A DNA stretch of 64,000 nt from Stutzerimonas decontaminans. GTDB taxonomy: Bacteria; Pseudomonadota; Gammaproteobacteria; Pseudomonadales; Pseudomonadaceae. This document shows positions 38,732-52,309 of this stretch, in pieces (within the stretch, counting starts at the first letter, position 1; every line of letters starts with the position of its first letter). Made by a program: the position numbers and the translations under genes. The notes below the pieces were generated by a model, which saw nothing but the letters and a program-made list of their open reading frames with translations, had not been told where the DNA came from and searched no databases. Location of the stretch: the NCBI RefSeq assembly GCF_000661915.1, contig NZ_CP007509.1, forward strand, positions 992,001 through 1,056,000, given 5' to 3'.

Positions 38732-39349
38732 ATGGCTGCAACCAATCGGTTGGGCTGCTATTCAGATCCTGCCGACCACTATTCCCATCGTGTGCGTCTC
38801 GTGCTCGCAGAGAAGGGCGTCAGCGTCGATATCCTTGATGTCGAGGCGGGGCAGTGTCCGGTCAAACTGGCTGAGGTGAATCCGTACGCCACTGTTCCGA
38901 CGCTCGTCGACCGCGATCTGGCGCTCTACGAACCAAGTGTGATCCTGGAATATCTGGAGGAGCGCTATCCGCATCCGCCGCTGCTGCCGGTCTATCCGGT
39001 CGCGCGAGCCAACACGCGCCTTCTGGTCTATCGCATTCAGCGCGATTGGTGCTCGCTGGCTGATCGCATTCTTGATCAGCGGACCGCTGAGCCCGAACGT
39101 GTCCAGGCGCGCAAAGAGCTTCGTGAAAGCCTGATCGGCGTATCACCGATTTTTGTGGAGAAGCCCTACTTCATGAGCGATGAGATCAGTCTCGTCGACT
39201 GCTGCCTGTTGCCTATCCTCTGGCGTTTGCCCAGACTCGGTATCGAGTTGCCCCGAGCGGCTAAGCCGCTGCTCGACTACATGGAGCGCAACTTCGCCCG
39301 CGAGGCCTTCCAGGCCAGTCTTTCCGCCGTCGAGCGCGACATGCGCTGA
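38732..39349 (+). CDS. sspA: Stringent starvation protein A
   Basis: SspA is a GST-fold protein that binds RNA polymerase and sigma-70 and changes promoter choice under starvation and acid stress. The 205-residue product has the N-terminal thioredoxin-like domain ([37 protein letters not shown]) and a helical C-terminal domain. The ATG at 38732 follows GAGGAAGGA. It precedes sspB by 14 bases. Confidence 0.96.
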   Translation: MAATNRLGCYSDPADHYSHRVRLVLAEKGVSVDILDVEAGQCPVKLAEVNPYATVPTLVDRDLALYEPSVILEYLEERYPHPPLLPVYPVARANTRLLVYRIQRDWCSLADRILDQRTAEPERVQARKELRESLIGVSPIFVEKPYFMSDEISLVDCCLLPILWRLPRLGIELPRAAKPLLDYMERNFAREAFQASLSAVERDMR

Positions 39350-39363
39350 GAGAGGATGTCTTC

Positions 39364-39768
39364 ATGAATTCAAGCCGCCCGTATCTGGTCAGAGCGCTCT
39401 ACGAGTGGATTGTCGATAACGATTGCACACCGCATCTGTTAGTCAACGTCGACTATCCAGGTGTGCAGGTGCCCGCCGGCTTCGCCAGTGACGGTCAGAT
39501 AGTGTTGAACGTCGCGCCAAGCGCCGTCCGCCATTTGCACATGGATAACGAGGCGATCAGCTTTGAAGGCCGTTTTGGTGGTGTTTCGCATTCGTTGAAC
39601 GTGCCGTCTGCGGCGGTGATGGCCATCTATGCCAGGGAGAATGGCCAGGGCATGGTGTTTGAGATCGAACCAACGCCGCCCGACGACAATGTGCCGGGCG
39701 ATAGCGGAGCTTCTACTGATGAAGGGCCACGGCCGGGTGGACGTCCGAGTCTGAAGGTAGTGAAATAG
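39364..39768 (+). CDS. sspB: ClpXP adaptor protein SspB
   Basis: SspB tethers ssrA-tagged proteins to ClpXP. The 134-residue protein has the conserved substrate-binding domain (RPYLVRALYEWIVDNDCTPH, LNVAPSAVRHL), a flexible acidic linker and the C-terminal ClpX-binding tail GRPSLKVVK. It is the second gene of sspAB. Confidence 0.96.
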   Translation: MNSSRPYLVRALYEWIVDNDCTPHLLVNVDYPGVQVPAGFASDGQIVLNVAPSAVRHLHMDNEAISFEGRFGGVSHSLNVPSAAVMAIYARENGQGMVFEIEPTPPDDNVPGDSGASTDEGPRPGGRPSLKVVK

Positions 39769-39775
39769 GCGGGCG

Positions 39776-39805
39776 CGGCGCCCGTGATCTGTGATCCGGG
39801 CGCCG
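39776..39805. terminator. Hairpin between convergent sspB and dolP
   Basis: Perfect 9-bp arms CGGCGCCCG (39776-39784) and CGGGCGCCG (39797-39805) enclose a 12-base loop. A competing hairpin CGGGCG-CGG-CGCCCG occupies 39770-39784. It lies between convergent stop codons. Confidence 0.6.
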
Positions 39806-39814
39806 GCAAATGCT

Positions 39815-41455
<1,641 letters not shown>

Positions 41456-41456
<1 letters not shown>

Positions 41457-43258
41457 TACTGCGTTTCGTCCAGGCGCTCCACTGCGCCGTCGCGGAACTG
41501 GGCCCATGGCAGTTGGCGCTCGATGCGCTGCTGCGGGTTCAGGCTCAGGGTGCCGGAGAGCCCTTCCAGGTGTGTGTCCGGAAGCGCCAGCAGCTGGTTC
41601 AGCCGTGGCGCCAACAGGTATGCGTCGGCACCCATCGCGTAAAGGCGGCCCAGGGTGCCGCCAGCCTGCGGCCACTTTTGCTCGACTTCCTGACGTAGTG
41701 GCAGCTGGTCGTCCAGCAGCCAAGGGGTTTCGGCGAAGCGTATGCCCTCGAGATCCAGGTATTGGGTACGGTCGTGGCTGGCCGCGTGCAGATGCGAGGT
41801 GGCGTAGACTGGAAGGTCGCCGGCATATTGGAAGATCAGGGTGGGTCTGACCTGCTGGGCCTGTTGTGGTGTCGCCGCGAGGAAGATGAAGTCTACGTCC
41901 TGGCGGCGGGTCGGTTGGCTGGTGGTGGAGGCGTCGGTGACGCTGCTGACCCGACCGGCGCGGTTCTCGCTGTTGCGTAGCTGCAGTAGGTCAGCAATCT
42001 GGTTGGCCAGTTGCACCGGCTCAGCCAGTGGCTCGGCAGCCACTAGCGTTCCGCCGAGCTCCTGCCAGCTCTGGCGAAATGCGTCGAGAACTCGGCCGCC
42101 CCAGTCGCCTCGAGGTGCTAGCGCGATCGCGCGGCGATGGCCGTCCGCCCAGGCACGTCTAGCGACTTCCCGGGCTTCGTCTTCGGCGGCAAGGCCGAAC
42201 TGGAAGAGCTGTGGAGGAGTGCGCTGTCCGGCGTCGCTGTAGTTAAGTGCCAGCGTGGTGATGGGGAGTTGGTCTCGCTCGGCGAGTTGGCGAACCAGAT
42301 CCTTTTCCAGTGGGCCGACGACAAGCTGCACGCCGGCGGCCTGAGCTTGGCGATAGAAGTCGTCGATGGAGGTCATGCGGCTGCTGTCATAGAGCTCGAT
42401 GCGTAGTGCTTGTCCGCTCTGCTGGGCATGCAGATGGGCGGCTAGAAAGCCGTCCCGCAGGGCCCGCGCCACGCTCGCTAGCTGACCCTCCATGGGAAGC
42501 AGAAGCGCGACGTGATTCAGTGGCTGATCGGCCAGCTCTCGTAGTTTTTGCAGCGGTTCGGGCAGTTGCTGTGCGGCAGGGTGCTGTGGGTTCTGTGCAA
42601 TCCACTCATCTATAGCGCGCTGTTGCTGAGCTACTGTGCCGGCTCGCTTCAGGGACAAGGCAAGCGCCTGCCAGCCGGCAAGGTCCGCATCCGCCGCCCT
42701 CTGTAGTTCTTTCTCGGGTAGGGCGGATACGAGCTTCCAGATGCGTTCGTGGTTCGCTCGCGCCTGTTCGCCGCTCAGCAGCGGGGCGGTGAAAACCCGC
42801 TCACGTGCAGCGGCGTGCAATTTGTTGGTCGCCTCAAGTGCCTCTGCGCGTGCCAGCTGACTGCGAACCTGCTGCTCCACCGGTAGTTCGGCCAGGCGCT
42901 CGAATGCCGGGTGGCGGAATGCCTGCACGGCCCGTTCCGGCTCGTCATCGGCGAGCGCGATTTCCGCTTGTAAGGTCAGTGCAAAGATCTGCTGCGCCGG
43001 TTTGAGCGCTTCCACCTGGACCTGTTCGAGAATGCTGCGAGCCTGTGCATTGTTGTCCTGTTGGAAGCTCTGGTCTGCTGCGGCCAGGCGCAGCTGTGCG
43101 GCTTGTTCGGGGTCGCTCTGCTCGGCCTTTTGCAGCAACTGCTGGGTAGAAGCCTGAGGGGTGCGAGGCAGCTCGCCAAGAGTTGACGAGGGGGAGCTGG
43201 CGCAGGCTGCAAGTATGGAGGCGATGCAGAGAAGAAAGATGGGGCGTAAGCAGGCCAT
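41456..43258 (-). CDS. lpoA: Penicillin-binding protein activator LpoA (LppC family lipoprotein)
   Basis: LpoA is an outer-membrane lipoprotein that stimulates PBP1a from the periplasmic face. The 600-residue protein has lipobox LAAC (C19), an N-terminal TPR-like helical domain (~30-260) and a C-terminal periplasmic-binding-like domain (~275-600, LLLPMEGQLASVARALRDGF). The ATG at 43258 was chosen so that the signal peptide is N-terminal. It diverges from rsmI. Confidence 0.93.
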
Positions 43259-43382
43259 TAGATGATCGTTCCTGAAAGCACTGGCGAGTGTTGGCGGATT
43301 GTACCCAAGCACTGGAGAGGCCGCGATGTTGCGGCGGTGAATCGGGCTACAATGCGCATTTCCGTGACAGAGGTAAGCCCTT

Positions 43383-44246
43383 GTGACTGCCAGCGATGGT
43401 GCGAATTCCGGAGTAGGTACGCTTTATGTCGTCGCTACGCCTATTGGCAATCTGGAGGACATCAGTGCCCGCGCGCTGCGGGTGCTTAAAGAGGTGTCGT
43501 TGATCGCTGCGGAGGATACCCGGCACTCATCCCGCCTGCTTGCACACTTCGGTATTCAGACGCCTTTGGCTGCATGCCACGAGCACAACGAGCGTGAAGA
43601 GGGTGGTCGGTTCCTCGGTCGGCTGCAGGCGGGCGAGAGCGTGGCGTTGATTTCCGATGCCGGTACGCCGTTGATTTCTGATCCGGGCTATCACCTCGTG
43701 CGTCAGGCCCGCGCTGCGGGTATTGCCGTTGTGCCGGTGCCGGGTGCTTGTGCACTGATTGCTGCACTGTCGGCGGCTGGTTTGCCGTCGGATCGGTTCA
43801 TTTTTGAAGGTTTCCTGCCTGCCAAGGCAGCAGCGCGCCGTGCGCGCCTTGAGGTCCTCAAAGAAGAGCCGCGCACGCTGATCTTTTATGAGGCTCCGCA
43901 CCGCATTCTCGAATCGCTCTGTGATTTCGAGGATGTGTTCGGTTCCGATCGGCTTGCAGTGTTGGGTCGCGAGCTGACCAAGACATTCGAAACGCTGAAA
44001 GGGCTGCCGTTGGGCGATCTGCGTGCTTGGGTCGCGGCTGACAGCAACCAGCAGCGGGGTGAGTGCGTGGTGCTTGTCGAGGGTTGGCAAGCGCCACGGG
44101 ATGAAAGTGCGGTGGGCGCGGAGTCGCTCCGGGTGCTTGATCTATTGCTTGCCGAAATGCCGCTCAAACGAGCGGCAGCCGTAGCGGCGGAAATTACCGG
44201 TGTACGCAAGAACCTGCTCTATCAGGCGGCGTTGGAGCGCAAATAG
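43383..44246 (+). CDS. rsmI: 16S rRNA (cytidine-1402 2'-O)-methyltransferase RsmI
   Basis: RsmI adds the 2'-O-methyl group to C1402 of 16S rRNA; RsmH, encoded 2 kb downstream, methylates the same base. The 287-residue protein has the tetrapyrrole-methylase fold with YVVATPIGNLEDIS, AEDTRHSSRLL and LISDAGTPLISDPG. The start is GTG at 43383. It is divergent from lpoA. Confidence 0.96.
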   Translation: MTASDGANSGVGTLYVVATPIGNLEDISARALRVLKEVSLIAAEDTRHSSRLLAHFGIQTPLAACHEHNEREEGGRFLGRLQAGESVALISDAGTPLISDPGYHLVRQARAAGIAVVPVPGACALIAALSAAGLPSDRFIFEGFLPAKAAARRARLEVLKEEPRTLIFYEAPHRILESLCDFEDVFGSDRLAVLGRELTKTFETLKGLPLGDLRAWVAADSNQQRGECVVLVEGWQAPRDESAVGAESLRVLDLLLAEMPLKRAAAVAAEITGVRKNLLYQAALERK

Positions 44247-44281
44247 TCGTCGGCGATGACCGCGTCCGTTAGGTGGTGCGC

Positions 44282-44308
44282 TTGCAGGCGGCGCCTCACG
44301 ACGATACT
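44282..44308 (+). promoter_or_regulatory. Possible rnpB promoter
   Basis: TTGCAG (44282-44287) and GATACT (44303-44308) are 15 bases apart, just upstream of the RNase P RNA 5' end. Spacing is short, so this is tentative. Confidence 0.35.
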
Positions 44309-44319
44309 CTGGCGCCCGG

Positions 44320-44675
44320 AGAGTCGATCGGACAGTCGCTGTCTCTTTTTGTTCCGGCAAGAAGGGAGGGAGGAAAGTCCGGGCTCCATAGGGCGAAGTG
44401 CCAGGTAACGCCTGGGAGGCGTGAGCCTACGGAAAGTGCCACAGAAAATAACCGCCTAAGCGCTTCGGCGCCGGTAAGGGTGAAAAGGTGCGGTAAGAGC
44501 GCACCGCACGGCTGGCAACAGTTCGTGGCTAGGTAAACCCCACTTGGAGCAAGACCAAATAGGGATCCATTGGCGTGGCCCGCGCTGGATCCGGGTAGGT
44601 TGCTAGAGGCAGTCAGTGATGGCTGTCGTAGAGGAATGGCTGTCCTCGACAGAACCCGGCTTACAGATCGACTCT
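44320..44675 (+). ncRNA. rnpB: RNase P RNA (class A)
   Basis: The 356-base RNA starts AGAGTCGATC and ends GATCGACTCT, which pair as helix P1. The universal core is present: GAGGAAAGTCCGGGCTCC near 44369-44387 and ACAGAACCCGGCTTACAG near 44650-44666 (P4 strands), with the GGTAAACCCCAC loop between. It processes the 5' ends of tRNAs. It lies between rsmI and mraZ, its normal place in Pseudomonas. Confidence 0.97.
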
Positions 44676-44871
44676 CCTCCTCTTACTTCCTTTCGTAACC
44701 TGTATTTTTAATTCCGAAAGATTCTTGCTCTTAACAAAGTACTTTAACTTTGTTGGGCAACGCCTTGCGCTTCCTCGAAATTGTCTTTTCATCCCTCCGC
44801 TGTTCTCGTCATATCTCCTGTTAGCGCCGCTAAATTGCCGCTCCGTAAGGCTTTTTCCCCTCCGGCTCGCC
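44676..44871. other. A/T-rich stretch between rnpB and the mraZ promoter
   Basis: No gene. The left part is A/T-rich for this genome and contains a perfect inverted repeat, AACAAAGT-ACTTTA-ACTTTGTT (44733-44754), which could terminate rnpB transcripts or be a regulator site. Confidence 0.6.
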
Positions 44872-44901
44872 TTGACGGTGGGGCGGCTGCGTTTCTATAG
44901 T
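44872..44901 (+). promoter_or_regulatory. mraZ (dcw cluster) sigma-70 promoter
   Basis: TTGACG (44872-44877) and TATAGT (44896-44901) are 18 bases apart and predict a start near 44908. It is the obvious entry promoter for mraZ-rsmH-ftsL-ftsI and downstream genes. Confidence 0.8.
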
Positions 44902-44909
44902 GCGCACAA

Positions 44910-44945
44910 GTGGTAGGAAGTGGCAGAAAGTGGGTAAATATGGGC
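44910..44945 (+). promoter_or_regulatory. MraZ operator: four TGG boxes at exact 10-bp period
   Basis: TGG boxes begin at 44911, 44921, 44931 and 44941 (GTGGT, GTGGC, GTGGG, ATGGG), directly after the predicted start site. MraZ binds tandem GTGG(G)-type repeats with 10-bp periodicity upstream of its own gene in E. coli and other bacteria. Four boxes on one DNA face fit autoregulation. Confidence 0.8.
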
Positions 44946-44975
44946 ATGGATAGCTAATTCAGGGGAAGCGCAGCC

Positions 44976-45431
44976 GTGTTTCGCGGAGCTAACGCCATCA
45001 GTCTCGACGCCAAAGGCCGGCTAGCCATGCCCAGCCGGTATCGCGACGAGCTGAATTCCCGTGGCGATGGCCAGCTGATCATCACGATCGATGCCGTGGA
45101 CCGCTGTTTATGTATTTACCCGTTGCCCGAGTGGGAGCTCATCGAGACAAAGCTTCGCGAGTTGCCGTCCCTGCGCGAAGAAGCCCGTCGTCTGCAGCGG
45201 CTGTTGATCGGTAATGCGGTTGATCTGGAGATGGATGGCAGTGGTCGGGTGGTGGTGCCGCCACGTCTTCGGGACTACGCCCGGCTAGACAAGCGGGCGA
45301 TGCTCGTTGGTCAACTGAACAAGTTTCAACTGTGGAACGAGGACGACTGGAACGCGATTTCTGATGCGGACCTGGCGGCCATCAAGCAACCCGGCGGTCT
45401 GCCGGAAGAACTACGTGACCTTATCCTGTGA
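44976..45431 (+). CDS. mraZ: Transcriptional regulator MraZ
   Basis: MraZ is the AbrB-fold repressor at the head of the division cluster. The 151-residue protein has two SpoVT/AbrB-like halves with the DxxGR motifs ([17 protein letters not shown] and [17 protein letters not shown]). The start is GTG at 44976 behind AGGGGAAG. It overlaps rsmH by 4 bases. Confidence 0.97.
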   Translation: MFRGANAISLDAKGRLAMPSRYRDELNSRGDGQLIITIDAVDRCLCIYPLPEWELIETKLRELPSLREEARRLQRLLIGNAVDLEMDGSGRVVVPPRLRDYARLDKRAMLVGQLNKFQLWNEDDWNAISDADLAAIKQPGGLPEELRDLIL

Positions 45432-46371
45432 ACCAGATCAGCAGCCTGCGACATATCACCGTGTTGCTCGACGAAGCCGTCGCGGCGCTGAACGTGCGTC
45501 CAGATGGGCGCTATCTGGATGGGACCTTCGGGCGAGGCGGTCATAGCCGGCTGCTATTGCAGCAGCTCGGTCCTGATGGCCAATTGCTAGGCTTCGACAA
45601 GGACCCGTTAGCCATCGCTACGGGGCAAGCACTGGCGGCCGAGGACGGCCGCTTTGTCGTTGTGCAGAGAAGTTTTGCCGAGCTGGGCGAGGAAGTCGCG
45701 CAACGCGGCTGGGTCGGGACTGTCAGCGGTGTTTTGCTGGATCTTGGTGTCTCCTCGCCACAGCTGGATGATGCGGAGCGTGGGTTCAGTTTCCTCAATG
45801 ATGGTCCGCTGGACATGCGTATGGACCCCAGTCGTGGTCTCAGCGCTGCGGAATGGATCGCCCAGGCGGACGAGGACGAAATCGCGCGGGTATTTAAGGA
45901 ATACGGCGAAGAGCGTTTTGCCAAACGCATGGCGCGTGCCGTGGTGCAGCGCCGTGCCGAGGCACCTTTCCAGCGTACGGCTGATCTCGCCAAGGTGCTG
46001 ACCGAGGCCAATCCCGCCTGGGAGAAGGGCAAGAATCCGGCAACGCGTGCGTTTCAGGGGCTGCGCATCTATATCAATAATGAGCTGGGCGACCTGGAAC
46101 GCGGTCTCGACGCAGCGCTGGAGGCTCTGGAGGTTGGTGGTCGGCTGGTCGTCATCAGTTTCCATTCGCTGGAAGATCGGATCGTCAAGCAGTTCATGCG
46201 TCGCCACGCCAAGGGTGAGGCGGACAAGTTGCCACGCGACCTGCCAATCATTCCAAAGGCTTTCGAACCGAGGCTGAAGCTGTTTGGCAAGCCGCAGTAC
46301 GCTTCGGATGCCGAGGTGAAGGCCAACCCGCGTTCGCGCAGCGCTGTGATGCGCGTGGCGGAGAAGCTACG

Positions 46372-46375
<4 letters not shown>
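45428..46375 (+). CDS. rsmH: 16S rRNA (cytosine-1402 N4)-methyltransferase RsmH
   Basis: RsmH (MraW) methylates N4 of C1402 in 16S rRNA. The 315-residue protein has the SAM motif [14 protein letters not shown] near residue 32, the FDKDPLAI motif and [14 protein letters not shown]. The start is GTG at 45428 overlapping mraZ, and the end overlaps the ftsL GTG. Confidence 0.97.
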
Positions 46376-48388
<2,013 letters not shown>

Positions 48389-48389
<1 letters not shown>

Positions 48390-49852
48390 TGCCGATGCCA
48401 TTGAGTCACCTGCTGCCCCAGGCTGGCAGCGACGTGTTGATTCGCGAGCTGACCCTGGACAGCCGCAAGGTTCGCGGCGGGGACCTGTTCCTTGCTGTGC
48501 CGGGACTGCAGTTCGATGGCCGTGACCACGTACAGGATGCCATTGCCCGCGGTGCAGCCGCGGTCGCGTATGAAGCGGAAGGTCTCCATCAGGCTCTGAC
48601 CGGGAACGCGGTAATGGTTCCGGTACAGCATCTGGCCAGCCAGCTGTCGGCGATTGCCGGACGTTTTTACGGCGAGCCGAGTCGCAATCTGCGGCTGGTA
48701 GGCGTCACCGGCACTAACGGCAAAACCAGCGTGAGCCAGCTGATCGCTCAAGCGCTCGACCGCCTCGGTGAGTCCTGCGGGATCATCGGAACGCTGGGTA
48801 CCGGTTTTCATGGGCAGCTGGAGTTGGGGAAGCACACCACGCCGGACGCCATCGGGGTGCAAGCGACGCTGGCCAACCTGAAGCAGGAAGGTGCCCGCGC
48901 AGTCGCGATGGAGGTGTCCTCGCACGGTCTGGATCAGGGCCGAGTCGCGGCGCTGGATTTCGATGTTGCTGTGTTCACCAACCTGTCGCGGGACCATCTG
49001 GACTATCACGGCACGATGGACGCTTATGGCGCGGCCAAGGCGCGCCTGTTCGATGTGCCGGGCCTGCGCTGTCGCGTCATCAACCTCGACGATGGTTTCG
49101 GCCGCGCGCTGGCGGGCGAAGACCGCGAGTCACGGCTGATCACCTACAGCCTGGAAGACCCCTCGGCCTATCTCTACTGCGCCGAAGCGCGGCTCGACGA
49201 CGATGGCATTCATGCACGGCTGATCACGCCGCAGGGCGAGCGTTCGCTGCGCAGTCCGTTGTTGGGCCGCTTCAATGTCAGCAATGTATTGGCTGCCGTC
49301 GGCGCCCTGCTCGGCATGGATTACCCGCTGGATGAAATCCTCGCTGTACTGCCCGAGCTCGAAGGCCCTGCCGGCCGCATGCAGCGCCTGGGAGGCGGCG
49401 ACCATCCGCTGATCGTCGTCGACTATGCGCACACACCCGATGCGTTGGAAAAGGTCCTTACCGCCCTGCGTCCCCACGCTCGTGGCAGGCTGCTCTGCCT
49501 GTTCGGTTGTGGCGGCGACCGTGACCGCGGCAAGCGGTCACTGATGGCCGAGGTTGCGGAGCGCCTGGCCGACGGCATCGTGGTTACCGACGACAATCCG
49601 CGCAACGAAGCGCCGGAGCGCATTCTCGACGATATCCGTTCGGGTTTCGTCAATCCTGCGGCTGTCACCTTCACCCATGGTCGTGCCCAGGCGATTGCCA
49701 GTCTGATCGCCGCCGCGCGAGCAGAAGACGTCGTGGTGCTGGCTGGTAAAGGTCACGAGGACTATCAGGAAATTCGCGGCGAGCGCCTGCCGTTCTCCGA
49801 TCTTGAGGAAGCCTGCAGGGCGCTGTCCATCTGGGAGAAGCCCAATGCTTGA
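48389..49852 (+). CDS. murE: UDP-MurNAc-tripeptide synthetase MurE (meso-DAP adding)
   Basis: MurE adds meso-diaminopimelate to UDP-MurNAc-L-Ala-D-Glu. The 487-residue ligase has the ATP loop GVTGTNGKTSVSQL and the DNPR motif (TDDNPRNEAP) that specifies meso-DAP rather than lysine. It overlaps ftsI by one base and murF by 8. Confidence 0.97.
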
Positions 49853-51221
49853 ATCGATGCGCCTGAGCGAGTTGCAGCAGCCATTGGCCGGTCGCCAGGT
49901 GGGGGCCGATGTCAGCTTCGCCGCGGTGAGTACCGATAGCCGGGCAATCGAGCCTGGGCAGCTGTTCATTGCGCTGACCGGGCCTCGCTTCGACGGCCAC
50001 GCCTATCTGGCGGATGTTGCCGCGAAGGGCGCTGTCGCGGCACTCGTCGAGCGCGAGATCGAGACTTCACCGCTGCCGCAGTTGGTTGTTGCCGATACCC
50101 GCTTGGCGCTCGGGCGCCTGGGCGCGCGCAACCGCGACGCCTTCAACGGTCCGGTCGTTGCGATCACCGGTTCCAGCGGTAAAACCAGCGTGAAGGAAAT
50201 GCTCGCCAGCATTTTGCGTAGCGCGCACGGGCAGAACGCCGTACTGGCGACTCGCGGCAATCTCAATAACGATCTGGGCGCACCACTGACCCTCCTCGAG
50301 CTGAGCGCCGAGCACCGCGCCGCGGTCATCGAGCTCGGTGCGTCGCGACCAGGCGACATCGCTTACACGGTGAAGCTGGTGCGCCCGGATGTCAGTCTGA
50401 TTACCAACGCCGGGACCGCCCATGTCGGCGAGTTCGGCGGCCCGCACAAGATCGTCGAAGCCAAGGGCGAGATTCTCGATGGTTTGAGTGAAAGCGGCAT
50501 TGCCGTGCTGAATCGTGATGACAAGGCCTATCCGGTCTGGGCCGAGCGTGTTGCCGGCAAACGGATCGTCTCTTTCGGTCTGGCCAACCCGCTCGCCGAT
50601 TTTTCCGCCGGATCGATCGCCTACGATCGGCGCGGTTGCCCGAGCTTCGTGCTGACCGGCCCGCTGGGCAATCTCCGTATCCAGCTCAATCTGCTGGGCC
50701 GGCATAACGTTGCCAATGCCTTGGCGGCAGCCGCGGCGGCTTATGCGCTAGGTGTCGACGCCGATGCTGTTGTCGCCGGGCTGCAGCAGCTGCAGCCGGT
50801 CAAGGGCCGCGCCGTGGCGCAGATACTCGCCAATGGCGTGCGTCTGATTGATGACAGCTACAACGCCAATCCGGCATCGATCTGCGCCGCGATCGACGTA
50901 CTGGCCAGCTTTGCCGGTCGCACCATCCTTGTGTTGGGTGACATGGGCGAGTTGGGCGAGTGGGCCGAGCAGGGCCATCGTGAAGTCGGCGCCTACGCGG
51001 TTGGCAAGGTCGACACACTCTACGCGGTAGGGCCGCTGATGGCCCATGCGGTTCAGGCGTTCGGTCCGGGGGCGCGGCACTTCGCCGACCAGGCCAGCCT
51101 CATCGACAGCCTGCGTGCCGAACAGGGCAGCGGCACCACCATTCTGATCAAGGGCTCACGTAGCGCGGCGATGGACAAAGTCGTCGATGCGCTCGCTGGG
51201 CCATCCATGGAGAAACACTGA
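49845..51221 (+). CDS. murF: UDP-MurNAc-tripeptide--D-Ala-D-Ala ligase MurF
   Basis: MurF adds the D-Ala-D-Ala dipeptide. The 458-residue protein has ATP loop [27 protein letters not shown] and [13 protein letters not shown]. The ATG at 49845, overlapping the murE end, was chosen over a start 14 codons upstream. One base overlaps mraY. Confidence 0.97.
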   Translation: MLESMRLSELQQPLAGRQVGADVSFAAVSTDSRAIEPGQLFIALTGPRFDGHAYLADVAAKGAVAALVEREIETSPLPQLVVADTRLALGRLGARNRDAFNGPVVAITGSSGKTSVKEMLASILRSAHGQNAVLATRGNLNNDLGAPLTLLELSAEHRAAVIELGASRPGDIAYTVKLVRPDVSLITNAGTAHVGEFGGPHKIVEAKGEILDGLSESGIAVLNRDDKAYPVWAERVAGKRIVSFGLANPLADFSAGSIAYDRRGCPSFVLTGPLGNLRIQLNLLGRHNVANALAAAAAAYALGVDADAVVAGLQQLQPVKGRAVAQILANGVRLIDDSYNANPASICAAIDVLASFAGRTILVLGDMGELGEWAEQGHREVGAYAVGKVDTLYAVGPLMAHAVQAFGPGARHFADQASLIDSLRAEQGSGTTILIKGSRSAAMDKVVDALAGPSMEKH

Positions 51222-52303
51222 TGCTGCTGCTGCTCGCCGAGTATCTGCAACAGTTCCACAAGGGCTTCGCGGTCTTCCAGTACCTGTCGCTGCGTGGAAT
51301 TCTCGGCGTACTCACTGCGCTCGTGCTGTCGCTGTGGATGGGCCCTTGGCTGATCCGCACACTGCAGATGCGCCAGATTGGCCAGTCCGTGCGTACCGAC
51401 GGTCCGCAGTCGCACCTGTCCAAATCCGGCACACCGACCATGGGTGGCGCGCTGATTCTCAGTGCCATCGCAATCAGTACGTTGCTATGGGCCGACCTGG
51501 CCAACCGTTACGTCTGGGTGGTGCTGGCGGTGACCTTGCTGTTCGGCGCGATCGGTTGGGTCGATGACTACCGCAAGGTGATCGAGAAGAACTCCCGTGG
51601 CTTGCCGAGCCGCTGGAAGTATTTCTGGCAGTCGGTCTTCGGCCTTGGGGCAGCGGTATTCCTTTATATGACTGCACAGACGCCGGTTGAAACCACGCTG
51701 ATCCTGCCGCTGCTGAAGAACATCGAGATCCCGCTGGGGATTGGTTTCGTGGTGCTGACCTATTTCGTCATCGTCGGCTCGAGCAACGCGGTAAACCTCA
51801 CCGACGGGCTGGATGGCCTCGCGATCATGCCAACGGTGATGGTCGGCGGCGGCCTGGGCATCTTCTGTTATCTCTCCGGGAACGTGAATTTTGCCGAATA
51901 CCTGCTCATTCCTTACGTGCCGGGCGCGGGCGAGCTAATCGTCTTCTGCGGTGCGCTGATTGGCGCGGGTCTCGGTTTTCTCTGGTTCAACACCTATCCG
52001 GCGCAGGTGTTCATGGGTGATGTCGGCGCACTGGCGCTGGGCGCCGCGTTGGGCACCATTGCCGTGATCGTTCGCCAGGAAGTCGTGCTGTTCATCATGG
52101 GCGGCGTGTTTGTGATGGAAACCCTGTCGGTGATGATCCAGGTCGCCAGCTTCAAGCTGACCGGCAAGCGCGTGTTCCGCATGGCGCCGATTCACCACCA
52201 TTTCGAACTCAAGGGCTGGCCCGAACCCCGGGTAATCGTGCGCTTCTGGATCATCACCGTGATCCTGGTGCTCGTCGGTCTCGCCACCCTGAAACTGAGG
52301 TAA
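51221..52303 (+). CDS. mraY: Phospho-MurNAc-pentapeptide transferase MraY
   Basis: MraY makes lipid I on the cytoplasmic face of the membrane. The 360-residue protein has about ten transmembrane helices and the catalytic motifs [20 protein letters not shown] and [14 protein letters not shown]. It overlaps murF by one base. Confidence 0.98.
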   Translation: MLLLLAEYLQQFHKGFAVFQYLSLRGILGVLTALVLSLWMGPWLIRTLQMRQIGQSVRTDGPQSHLSKSGTPTMGGALILSAIAISTLLWADLANRYVWVVLAVTLLFGAIGWVDDYRKVIEKNSRGLPSRWKYFWQSVFGLGAAVFLYMTAQTPVETTLILPLLKNIEIPLGIGFVVLTYFVIVGSSNAVNLTDGLDGLAIMPTVMVGGGLGIFCYLSGNVNFAEYLLIPYVPGAGELIVFCGALIGAGLGFLWFNTYPAQVFMGDVGALALGAALGTIAVIVRQEVVLFIMGGVFVMETLSVMIQVASFKLTGKRVFRMAPIHHHFELKGWPEPRVIVRFWIITVILVLVGLATLKLR

Positions 52304-52309
52304 TTGAGA

